51,627 nt of DNA. Origin: Micromonospora sp. ATCC 39149. GTDB taxonomy: Bacteria > Actinomycetota > Actinomycetes > Mycobacteriales > Micromonosporaceae. Shown in pieces: positions 8,394 through 15,848 of the stretch. Position numbers and translations under genes: made by a program. Where the stretch lies: NCBI RefSeq assembly GCF_000158815.1, contig NZ_GG657738.1, positions 2,697,128 to 2,748,754 on the forward strand. The letters run 5' to 3'. Each line of letters starts with the position of its first letter. Position 1 is the stretch's first letter. The notes below the pieces were generated by a model, which was given only the letters and a program-made list of their open reading frames with translations, made no database searches and was not told the DNA's origin.

Positions 8394-9137
8394 TCACAGT
8401 GCCTCCCCCAGGTACGCCTCCTGGACGGTGGCGTCGGCCATCACGGTCGCCGGGGTGTCGCAGGCCAGCAGCGCGCCGTGGTGCATCACGGCGATCCGAT
8501 CGGCCAGGTCGAGGATGACGTCCATGTGGTGCTCCACCATGAGCACGGACCGGCCGCTGTCGCCGGTCAGCGACCGGATCACCGCGACCAGTTCGGGCAC
8601 GTCCTCGGCGCTGACGCCGGCCATCGGCTCGTCGAGCAGCATCACCCGGGGCTCCCCGGCGAGCAGGAGGGCGATTTCCAGCTTGCGCTTCTCGCCGTGG
8701 GCGAGGGTGCCGGCGAGCGCCGTACCCCGGTGGCGCAGGCCGACCCGGTCGAGCGCCGCGTCGGCGGCGGCGGCGACCCCACGGTCGGCCGCCGCCCGCC
8801 GCCACAGCTTCATCGAGCCACCCCGGTGCGCCTGTACGGCGAGCCGGACGTTCTCCCGCACCGTCAGCGAGCCGAACACCGACGACGACTGGAAGGTACG
8901 CCCCAGGCCGCGCCGGGCCCGCCGGTGCGGCGGCAGGGCGGTGACGTCCTCGCCGTCCAGCAGGATCTGACCCCCGGTCGGCGGGCGCAGGCCGGTGATC
9001 AGGTTGAACAGGGAAGTCTTGCCGGCGCCGTTCGGCCCGATCACGCCGAGGAACTCGCCGGGCGCCAGGTCGAGGTGCACGTCGTCGACGATGGCGACCT
9101 CACCGATCCGCCAGGTCAGGGCGCGGGTGGCGAGCAC
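8394..9137 (-). CDS. ABC transporter ATP-binding protein (LivG-like)
   Basis: 247 aa. Walker A is GPNGAGKTS, followed by the LivG-type LFNLITGLRPPTGG. The signature loop is unusual (LAHGEKRKLEIALLL in place of LSGGQ), which is normal for LivG proteins. Walker B is VMLLDEPMAGVSAED and the switch His is MVEHHMDVIL. The ATG at 9137 lies only three bases after the stop of the binding-protein gene. It is separated from the LivF-like gene by 56 bp, the only sizeable gap in the operon. Confidence 0.9.
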   Translation of the reverse strand: MLATRALTWRIGEVAIVDDVHLDLAPGEFLGVIGPNGAGKTSLFNLITGLRPPTGGQILLDGEDVTALPPHRRARRGLGRTFQSSSVFGSLTVRENVRLAVQAHRGGSMKLWRRAAADRGVAAAADAALDRVGLRHRGTALAGTLAHGEKRKLEIALLLAGEPRVMLLDEPMAGVSAEDVPELVAVIRSLTGDSGRSVLMVEHHMDVILDLADRIAVMHHGALLACDTPATVMADATVQEAYLGEAL

Positions 9138-9140
9138 GGG

Positions 9141-10346
9141 TCAGCCCTTCATCTGGCCGACCGGCGGCGCGGTCTCGTCGCCGGTCAGGCTCTTCTGGGT
9201 GGTCGCCGTGTACGCGCTGCCGCTGCCGGCCAGCTTCGCCTGGAACATCGGCTGGAGCAGGGCGTGGTCCTCGGCGCGGATCGTCATCGGGCCCTTGACG
9301 CCCTCGAAGCTCCAGCCCTCCAGCCCGGCGATCATCTTGTCCACGTCGTCGCCGCCCTGCTCGACCGCACGGACGACCATCTGCGCGGCGGCGAAGCCGT
9401 CCGGGTGGAACAGGTCGAGGGTGCCGCCGGGGATCTTCGCCTTGGCGGCCTTCGCGGCCTCGGTGTCGGCGGCGCCGTCGAACCAGTGCGACAGGAAGGA
9501 GATCTTGGCACCGGCCGCGCCGAACGTGGGCCACGAGGCGCGGATGTCCAGGCCCGTCACGACCGTGGTAGCGGAGAGCACGCCTTGCTGGTCGAGGGTC
9601 TGCCACATCGCGGGGGCGGTGGTGCCCGCCCAGGCGACGAAGAGCAGATCGGGCTTGGCGGCGGAGATCTGGCTGGCGAACGGGGTGAACTCGGTGGCGC
9701 TGGCCGGCGCGCGGACGCTGCTCACGGTGGCCCCGGCACCGCCGATCACGGCCTTCACGGCGGCCTCGTTGGCGTCGCCGAACGCGCCGTCCTGGGCGAA
9801 CACGACGACCTTCTTGCCGGTCGGGTCGCCGATGAACGACTTCGCGGTCACCACGTCCTGGTACGACTGCCGCCCCGAGCGGAACGTGTACCGGTTCGCC
9901 CCGGTCACGGCGTCGGTGGCGGCCGGGCCGGAGACGAACAGGACCTTGTTCTGGGCGGCGATCGGGGCCACCTGGAGGGCCACGCCCGACGAGGTCGAGC
10001 CGGCGATGATCTTCGTGCCCTTGCCGATCAGGTCCTTGGCCGCCGACACCGCCTTCGCCGGATCGCCCGCGTCGTCGACCTCGGTGACCTCGATGGCCCG
10101 GTCGCCGACCTTGCCGGTGCCCCTGGTGGCGAAGTCGAGGCCGGCCCTGAACCCCTCGATGTACTGCTTGCCGTAGCTGGCCAGGGCTCCCGACTGGGAG
10201 TAGACCAGGCCGACCCTGACCGGGGCGGCGCCGTCGCCGCCACCGGAGGCGGTGTCCTGCGGGCTGCCACAGGCCGTGGCGACGAGCGCCGCGGCCATCA
10301 TCGTGGCGGCGGAGAGGAACACCCGCCGCGTCGTCCGGACCGTCAT
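9141..10346 (-). CDS. branched-chain amino acid-type ABC transporter substrate-binding lipoprotein
   Basis: 401 aa from ATG 10346, with GGAG six bases upstream. The N-terminus has a twin-Arg-like RTTRRVFLSAATMMAAAL followed by a lipobox VATACGS, so it is exported and lipid-anchored. The mature part is a periplasmic-binding-protein fold of the Peripla_BP_6/LivK type: VRVGLVYSQSGALASYGKQY, then a sugar/amino-acid-type Rossmann pair (IIAGSTSSGVALQVAPIAAQNKVLFV). It is the first gene of the importer operon and sets its specificity, which cannot be read from sequence. Confidence 0.9.
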   Translation of the reverse strand: MTVRTTRRVFLSAATMMAAALVATACGSPQDTASGGGDGAAPVRVGLVYSQSGALASYGKQYIEGFRAGLDFATRGTGKVGDRAIEVTEVDDAGDPAKAVSAAKDLIGKGTKIIAGSTSSGVALQVAPIAAQNKVLFVSGPAATDAVTGANRYTFRSGRQSYQDVVTAKSFIGDPTGKKVVVFAQDGAFGDANEAAVKAVIGGAGATVSSVRAPASATEFTPFASQISAAKPDLLFVAWAGTTAPAMWQTLDQQGVLSATTVVTGLDIRASWPTFGAAGAKISFLSHWFDGAADTEAAKAAKAKIPGGTLDLFHPDGFAAAQMVVRAVEQGGDDVDKMIAGLEGWSFEGVKGPMTIRAEDHALLQPMFQAKLAGSGSAYTATTQKSLTGDETAPPVGQMKG

Positions 10347-10396
10347 TGCGACTCCACGTGAGGACTCGGAGGAAGGGAACGTCATGTGTCGGATCA

Positions 10397-10415
10397 CGCT
10401 AGAAGTGACGTCACC
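10397..10415 (-). promoter_or_regulatory. candidate promoter with palindromic operator for the ABC importer operon
   Basis: On the minus strand a -10-like TAGCGT (10397-10402) lies about 50 bp before the binding-protein ATG. Directly upstream, in the -10/-35 spacer, is the perfect 10-bp palindrome GTGACGTCAC (10406-10415). A regulator bound there would block the polymerase. No -35 of good quality is visible. The regulator is unknown. Confidence 0.4.
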
Positions 10416-10739
10416 CACGAGCCATGTGGTCGAAACACATAAGTATCGATGACGGGGTGTCCCACCAGGACAGCCGCGCCACCGGGGTCGGGCCGTCCCG
10501 CATGTGCGGTGGGCCGCGTACCCACGGGGTCGACCCGCCCGTGTGTCGCCGCCCGCCACCGCCGGCGGGCCGGCTGCGCGTCCTCCCGGCTCACCGCACC
10601 CCGACACGCGGGGGTCCTTCCGAACAGGGCCGGCAGGCCAGCGCGCCGCCTATGGAGCTGCCCCGTCTGCGCCTCCCCCCGCCCCACTGACACCCCTACC
10701 TCCCCGACATGGCGGGCGGGACGGTCCGTTCAACCCAGC
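10416..10739. other. 324-bp GC-rich intergenic region without a supported gene
   Basis: The stretch between the importer promoter and the glycerophosphodiesterase terminator contains only short overlapping frames with no ribosome binding site or recognisable protein. An inverted pair ATGTG/CACAT occurs near 10424-10441, close to the importer promoter; I see nothing else of note. Confidence 0.5.
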
Positions 10740-10769
10740 GCGGCCCGCCCCCCGTCGGGGGCGGGCCGC
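10740..10769 (-). terminator. strong hairpin terminator after the glycerophosphodiesterase gene
   Basis: A perfect 13-bp GC stem (10740-10752 paired with 10757-10769) has a four-base loop and begins 15 bp beyond the stop codon at 10785. There is no U-run, which is usual for actinobacterial terminators. Confidence 0.75.
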
Positions 10770-10784
10770 ACCATGCTGGCTGGG

Positions 10785-11921
10785 TCAGCGGCGGGGCAGG
10801 CCCGCGCGGGCGGCGACGGCGGTGTCCGGCTGGTCGGCGAAGACGCCGTCCAGGCCGAGGCCGTAGAACAGCTCGAACTCGGCGGTGATGTCGCCCCGGG
10901 CGTTCGGGTCGGTGCCGATGCGGAAGTCGGCCGGGAGGAACTGGTTCTCGACCCGGAACGTCCAGGCGTGCACGACCAGCTTCAGCCGGTGGGCGTCCCG
11001 GATCAGGGTGGTGGGGGCGAGCAGCTTGCCGGCGGCGTCCCGGGGGACGATGAGGTTCTTGTTCGCGCCGACGCCGTCGGCGTACCCGGCGATCCACTCA
11101 AGGCCGGCGGCGGTGGCCAGATCGGCGTACGTGCGCGGGTCGCCGGCGAGGGTGAAGTCGTAGGGGCGGCCGGAGGCGTCGAGAAGCTGGGCCAGCTTGA
11201 CGTCGGTCAGCTTGTCCAGCTTGCGCAGGTTGGCCGTCTCGAACGACTGGATGATCACCGGGTCGCTGCGGTGGGTGAGCTTGTTCGCCTTGAGCACGGC
11301 GACGAGGCGCTCCTCCAGGGGCAGCCCGATCGAGGCGAAGTAGCTCGGGTGCTTGGTCTCGGGGTAGATGCCGATCGTGCGGCCCCGGGCCTTGCCCTCG
11401 GTGCGGGCCAGGTCGATGACCTCCTGGAGGGTGGGCACCGACAGCTTCCCGTCGAACACGGTGTTGGCGACCCGCACCTGGGGCAGCCGCTCCTTGGCCC
11501 GCAGGGTCCTGAGCTCCGCGAGGGTGAAGTCCTCGGTGAACCAGCCGGTCACCGGCACCCCGTCGATGGTCTTGGTGGCCCTGCGCCCGGCGAACTCGGG
11601 GTGGGCCGCCACGTCGGTCGTACCGGAGATCTCGTTCTCGTGCCGGGCCACGAGCTGGCCGTCCTTCGTCGGGACCAGGTCCGGCTCGATGTAGTCGGCG
11701 CCCATCCGGATCGCCAGCCGGTACGCCTCCAGGGTGTGCTCGGGCCGGTAGCCGCTCGCGCCCCGGTGGCCGATGACGAGCGGCCGGTCGGCGGCCCGGG
11801 ACCGGTCCGAGGCGGCCTCCGGGGCGGCCTCCGGCTTCGCCGAGGCGCTCATGGCCGGCACCGCCACGGCCGCCGCGAGCAGCGCGCCGGCCAGGCCGAG
11901 GGCGGAAAGGGTACGTCGCAA
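10785..11921 (-). CDS. secreted glycerophosphodiester phosphodiesterase
   Basis: 378 aa from a TTG start at 11921, preceded by CAGGAGACG. This choice gives a clean Sec signal peptide (RRTLSALGLAGALLAAAVAVPAMSASA). The GDPD TIM-barrel motifs are VIGHRGASGYRPEHTLEAY (catalytic His; Arg/Glu), GADYIEPDLVPTKDGQLVARHE (metal-binding Glu/Asp and second His), YPETKHP and IQSFE. The C-terminal VFADQPDTA is the usual GDPD ending. It hydrolyses glycerophosphodiesters outside the cell to glycerol 3-phosphate and an alcohol, a phosphate- and carbon-scavenging role. Length and domain layout match GlpQ-type bacterial secreted GDPDs. Confidence 0.9.
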   Translation of the reverse strand: MRRTLSALGLAGALLAAAVAVPAMSASAKPEAAPEAASDRSRAADRPLVIGHRGASGYRPEHTLEAYRLAIRMGADYIEPDLVPTKDGQLVARHENEISGTTDVAAHPEFAGRRATKTIDGVPVTGWFTEDFTLAELRTLRAKERLPQVRVANTVFDGKLSVPTLQEVIDLARTEGKARGRTIGIYPETKHPSYFASIGLPLEERLVAVLKANKLTHRSDPVIIQSFETANLRKLDKLTDVKLAQLLDASGRPYDFTLAGDPRTYADLATAAGLEWIAGYADGVGANKNLIVPRDAAGKLLAPTTLIRDAHRLKLVVHAWTFRVENQFLPADFRIGTDPNARGDITAEFELFYGLGLDGVFADQPDTAVAARAGLPRR

Positions 11922-12026
11922 CGCCGTCTCCTGTCGTCGAGGGATCGCGCTCAGCAGACCGGGGTCGGTTGACGGACAGATGGCCGTTTCGGCACCGCCG
12001 GCCGGCGGGGAACGGAAGATTGTCTG

Positions 12027-13361
12027 GTGCACCGGTTTCTCCGTCACCCCGTACGGCTGGTGCCGTTCGGGTTCCTGGCGGCGATCCTGCTCGGCACCGT
12101 CCTGCTGATGCTGCCTGCCTCGACGAGCGAGCACCGGCTCACCCCGTTCACCACGGCGTTCTTCACGGCCACCTCGGCGGTCTCCGTCACCGGCCTGTCC
12201 GTGGTCGACACCCCGACGTACTGGAACGGGTTCGGACTGGTGATGATCACCGTGCTGACCCAGGTCGGCGGGTTCGGCATCCTCAGCGGCGCGACCCTGG
12301 TGGTGCTCGTGGTCGCCCGGCAGCTCGGGTTGCGCAACCGGCTGCTGGTGCAGGCCGAGACCGCCGAGTTCGGCATCGGCGACGTACGCGGGCTGCTGCT
12401 GCGCATCGCGGGGACCGTCGCCGTCTGCGAGCTGGCGATGACCGCCGTGCTCGCCGGCCGGTTCTGGCTCGGCTACGACTACCCGCCCGGCCGGGCCCTC
12501 TGGTACGGCGTATTCCACGCGGTGCAGGGGTTCAACAACGGCGGCTTCGCGCTGTTTTCCGACAGTCTGATCGGGTTCGCCCGGGACCCGTTCGTCTGCC
12601 TGCCGATCGCGTTCGGCACGATCGTCGGCGGGCTGGGCTTCCCCGCGCTGTTCGAGGCGGCCCGGGAGTGGCGGTGCCCCGGTCGCTGGGCGATCGCCAC
12701 CAAGCTCACCATGTGGGGCAGCGCGGTGCTGCTGGCCATCGGCTTCCTCGGCCTGCTCGCCGCCGAGTGGCCCGACGCGCGCACCATAGGCGGGTACGAC
12801 GTCGCCGGCAAGGTGCTGGCCACCTTCACCCAGAGCGCGGTGATCCGCACCGGCGGGTTCGCCGTCCTCGACCCGGCGGGGCTCGACGAGGAGAGCGTCC
12901 CGCTGCTGGTCGCGCTGATGTTCATCGGCGGCGGCAGCGCCAGCACCGCGGGCGGGATCAAGGTCGCCACGTTCTTCCTGCTCGGTTTCGCGATCTGGGC
13001 GGAGCTACGCGGCGAGCCGGACGTCTCGGTGGGCCGGCGGCGGGTGTCCACCGCGAGCCTGCGGCAGGCCCTGACCGTCGCCCTGCTCAGCGTCGCGCTG
13101 GTGGTCGGCGGCACGGTCGTCCTGCTGCTGCTGACGGAGGGACTGCCCTACCACCGGGCGCTGTTCGAGGTGACCTCCGCGTTCAGCACCACCGGGCTGT
13201 CCACGGGCATCGCGTCGGCCGTCGCCGAGCCGGGCCAGCTCGTGCTGACCGCGCTCATGTACGTCGGTCGGGTCGGGCCGCTCACCCTCGGGTCGGCTAT
13301 CGCGTTGAACACCCGACGACGGCTGTACCGATACCCGGAGGAGCAACCCATTGTCGGCTAG
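12027..13361 (+). CDS. ktrB: KtrB/TrkH-family potassium uptake channel subunit
   Basis: 444 aa, GTG start. All four pore-loop (P-loop) selectivity motifs are visible: SAVSVTGLS, FNNGGFALF, SAVIRTGGFAVLD and SAFSTTGLSTGI, each with the conserved glycine. The polytopic membrane layout, the GSASTAGGIKVATFF gating loop and the short length fit KtrB better than the longer TrkH. It translocates K+ (often Na+-coupled) across the plasma membrane. It overlaps the following RCK regulator gene by 11 bases, so the two are translated together. The symbol reflects size and pairing; automated annotation would likely say TrkH family. Confidence 0.88.
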   Translation: MHRFLRHPVRLVPFGFLAAILLGTVLLMLPASTSEHRLTPFTTAFFTATSAVSVTGLSVVDTPTYWNGFGLVMITVLTQVGGFGILSGATLVVLVVARQLGLRNRLLVQAETAEFGIGDVRGLLLRIAGTVAVCELAMTAVLAGRFWLGYDYPPGRALWYGVFHAVQGFNNGGFALFSDSLIGFARDPFVCLPIAFGTIVGGLGFPALFEAAREWRCPGRWAIATKLTMWGSAVLLAIGFLGLLAAEWPDARTIGGYDVAGKVLATFTQSAVIRTGGFAVLDPAGLDEESVPLLVALMFIGGGSASTAGGIKVATFFLLGFAIWAELRGEPDVSVGRRRVSTASLRQALTVALLSVALVVGGTVVLLLLTEGLPYHRALFEVTSAFSTTGLSTGIASAVAEPGQLVLTALMYVGRVGPLTLGSAIALNTRRRLYRYPEEQPIVG

Positions 13362-14019
13362 GAGCAGGGACGACGGGGGCATCGCGGTGATCGGGCTGGG
13401 ACGCTTCGGCTGCCACCTGGCCACCTCGCTGACCCAGCTCGGCCACGAGGTGCTGGCCATCGACCGCAGCGGCGAGCGCGTGCAGCGCTGGTCGCCGTAC
13501 CTGGACCGGGTGGTGCAGGCGGACGCGACCGAGGAGGGGGCGCTGCGGCAGCTCGGCGTGACGGACTTCCCACGGGTGGTCGTGGCGATCGGCGCGTCGT
13601 TGGAGGCCAGCGTGCTGAGCGTCCTGGCGCTGGCCGAGCTGGGCGTGCCGCAGATCTGGGCGCGGGCCAACTCGGAGAAGCACGCGAAGATCCTCGGCTC
13701 GGTCGGCGCCCAGCACGTGATCTTCCCGGAGGCGGAGACCGGGGAGCGGGTGGCGCACCTGATCGTCAGCAAGATGCTGGACTTCATCGAGTTCGGCGAC
13801 GACTTCGCCATCGCCAAGGTGCGGGTGCCGGACGCGCTGGTCGGGCGACCCCTGCGCGAGCTGGCCCCGGAGGGCCGCTACGGGGTGATGGTGGTCGGGG
13901 CGAAGCTGCCCGGCGAGCGGTTCCGGTACGCCTCCCCGGGCACCGTCCTCGTCCCGGGCAGCATGCTGATCGTGGAGGGAAGCATCGCCCAGGTGCAACG
14001 CTTCTCCGCGCTGAGCTGA
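13351..14019 (+). CDS. ktrA: KtrA/TrkA-family RCK regulatory subunit of potassium uptake
   Basis: 222 aa from TTG 13351, which has GGAGGAG eight bases upstream and lies inside the end of ktrB. RCK_N (about residues 10-135) has the nucleotide-binding IAVIGLGRFGCHLATSL, an acidic EVLAIDRSGERVQ and QADATEE. RCK_C follows (about 140-222: IAKVRVPDALVGRPLREL...VLVPGSMLIVEG). One RCK unit of this length is the KtrA form that assembles as an octameric ring under the KtrB dimer and gates it in response to ATP/ADP or c-di-AMP (family knowledge). It is cotranscribed with ktrB. Confidence 0.88.
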   Translation: MSARSRDDGGIAVIGLGRFGCHLATSLTQLGHEVLAIDRSGERVQRWSPYLDRVVQADATEEGALRQLGVTDFPRVVVAIGASLEASVLSVLALAELGVPQIWARANSEKHAKILGSVGAQHVIFPEAETGERVAHLIVSKMLDFIEFGDDFAIAKVRVPDALVGRPLRELAPEGRYGVMVVGAKLPGERFRYASPGTVLVPGSMLIVEGSIAQVQRFSALS

Positions 14020-14074
14020 CCGCCGGGCCGAGCGTCCACCGCAGCGCCCGAGCCGAGCGGCGGCCCAACGCCGA

Positions 14075-14108
14075 GCCGTACGGCGTCCCAGCGCCCGAGC
14101 CGTACGGC
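14075..14108. repeat. twin GCCGTACGGC palindromes in a short tandem repeat
   Basis: The palindrome GCCGTACGGC occurs at 14075-14084 and again at 14099-14108 as part of a 17-bp direct repeat. It lies in the 115-bp gap between the convergent ktrA and kinase genes. The site may act in termination or simply be a slippage product. Confidence 0.45.
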
Positions 14109-14134
14109 GTCCCGAGCAGCGAGCCGAACGTCGG

Positions 14135-15778
14135 TCACTTCCCCTTGCCCTGCTTGCCGCCCCTGCCGGGCTTCTCGGGCTTGTCCGGCTGAGCCTTCGA
14201 GCCACCGCCCGAACCGCTGCCGCCCGAGGAGCCGGCCTTCGCCACCGTCGCCTTCTTCGTGCTGGGCTTCGCCGGGGCCTTGGCCGTCGGCTTGGTGGTG
14301 GGCACCGTGCCGGCGACACCGGAGACCCGTACGCGGCACTCGGCGTCGCCGAGACGGAACTCCAGCGGCAACGGGTTCGTGCCGGTGTACCGGCCGGTCA
14401 GGGCGACCTTCCGGGCCGCGCCAGGTGCCAGCGCGGGCTGCCCGGCGGCGGGCCGCACCTCGACCGTGCGGCCCTGCTGGCGTACCGCCGGATCGGTCTT
14501 CGTCACGGTCTGCTGGCCGGGGAAGGCGAAGCTCATCGTCCAGTCGCGCAACTCCCGCCCGGAGGTGTTGGTGAGGGTCAGCTCGGCGATGAAGTCCTTC
14601 CCGGAGTCCTTGCGCAGCGCGTAGTCGACTGCGCAGGGCGGCGGCCCGGTGAGCCCCATCCGGGCCTCGGTGGGCCGGTCGATGCCGCCGCTGGCCGGGC
14701 TGCGGGAGGTCACCCCCCACATCGTCGCGATCACCGCGATCAGCCCGGCAGCCGCCACCCCCGCCTCGACCCTGCGCCGCCGCGCCACCGCCCGCCGGCT
14801 GCGGGTACGGCCGGGAAAGGGCAACATCCCGGTCTCCGTCGACCAGGGCAGGATCGTGGTGCCGGCGTTGGCGAGCACGGCCGGGTCGAGCTGGGCCGGG
14901 TCGACCGCGCCCGGCGCGGAGGGCACCGGCACCGTGGCGTGCATCCCGGCCGCCTCGGCGAGGGTACTGGCCACCTCGGCGGTGGCCGGGCGGTCCTCGG
15001 GGCGTTTGGCCAGGCAGCGGCGCACCAGGTCGGCCACCTCGGCGGGCAGCCCGGGTACCTCGGGCATCGGCTCGGGCTCGGCGTACATGTGGGCGCGCAG
15101 CATCTGGGTGGTGGTGCTCGCCTGCCAGGGCAGCCGGCCGGTGAGCATCCGGTAGAGCAGCAGGCCGAGGGCGTACACGTCGGTGGCCGGGGAGACCTGG
15201 CCGTTGTCCAACCGCTCCGGGGCGAGGTAGGCGGGGGTGCCGAGCAGCGTGCCCTCCGCGCCCTTCTCGCTCTCCCCGGCCAGCGCCGAGATACCGAAGT
15301 CGACGACCTTCACGCCGGTGGAGGTGAGCATGACGTTGCCCGGGGTCACGTCGCGGTGCACCACGCCCCGGGCGTGCGCGGTGGCCAGCGCCGAGCTGAC
15401 CTCCGCGCCGACTGTCACCGCTTCCCGCCAGGACAGCGTCCCGCTGCGGCCGAGCCGGGCGCTGAGCGGGCCGCCGTGGACCAGTTCCATGACGACGTAC
15501 GGGACGGTCAGCCCGACCTGCTCGGACTCGCCGTAGTCGTACACGTTGGTGATGTTGGGGTGGCAGAGCCGCGCGGCGGCCTGCGCCTCGGCGCGGAGCC
15601 GGTGCCGGAACGCCCGGTCGCTGGCCAGCCGGGAGGCGAGCACCTTCACCGCGACCTGCCGGCCCAGCACCTCGTCGTAGCCGCGCCACACGACGGACAT
15701 GCCGCCCGCGCCGAGTTGCTCGATGAGCCGGTACCGCTCACCGAGCAGCTGCGCGCCGTTACGGACCGCTCCACCCAT
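14135..15778 (-). CDS. membrane serine/threonine protein kinase with extracellular CBM2-like domain
   Basis: 547 aa. The Hanks-type kinase domain spans about residues 16-280: Gly loop LGAGGMSVV, Lys45 in VAVK, Glu64, catalytic loop HRDVTPGN (Asp143, Asn148), DFG at 160-162, and GTPAYLAPE. Thr145 replaces the usual catalytic-loop lysine, a change also seen in other actinobacterial kinases. A proline-rich juxtamembrane stretch and one TM helix (about 338-357) follow. The outside domain (about 376-480) has the CBM2 pattern: CAVDY, FIAELTLTNTSGRELRDWTMSF, GQQ, ALAPG, GTNPLPLEF and a closing Cys. The tail is Lys/Gly/Pro-rich. It likely senses a wall or environmental glycan and phosphorylates cytoplasmic targets. 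Confidence 0.9.
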   Translation of the reverse strand: MGGAVRNGAQLLGERYRLIEQLGAGGMSVVWRGYDEVLGRQVAVKVLASRLASDRAFRHRLRAEAQAAARLCHPNITNVYDYGESEQVGLTVPYVVMELVHGGPLSARLGRSGTLSWREAVTVGAEVSSALATAHARGVVHRDVTPGNVMLTSTGVKVVDFGISALAGESEKGAEGTLLGTPAYLAPERLDNGQVSPATDVYALGLLLYRMLTGRLPWQASTTTQMLRAHMYAEPEPMPEVPGLPAEVADLVRRCLAKRPEDRPATAEVASTLAEAAGMHATVPVPSAPGAVDPAQLDPAVLANAGTTILPWSTETGMLPFPGRTRSRRAVARRRRVEAGVAAAGLIAVIATMWGVTSRSPASGGIDRPTEARMGLTGPPPCAVDYALRKDSGKDFIAELTLTNTSGRELRDWTMSFAFPGQQTVTKTDPAVRQQGRTVEVRPAAGQPALAPGAARKVALTGRYTGTNPLPLEFRLGDAECRVRVSGVAGTVPTTKPTAKAPAKPSTKKATVAKAGSSGGSGSGGGSKAQPDKPEKPGRGGKQGKGK

Positions 15779-15848
15779 GGTCGGAGGTTTTGCCCGACGC
15801 GACCGGTCCTAACCCCCGGGGGTCGGAATCGGTCAGCGATTCACCCGT

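Noticed and set aside
5610..10346. Urea importer (urtABCDE)
   Set aside because: The gene order is binding protein, two ATPases, then two permeases, unlike urt; no urease or nitrogen-regulatory genes are nearby, so the general branched-chain-type label is safer.
10424..10693. Small genes in the gap upstream of the ABC importer
   Set aside because: Several overlapping short frames on both strands, none with a ribosome site, domain or consistent codon bias.
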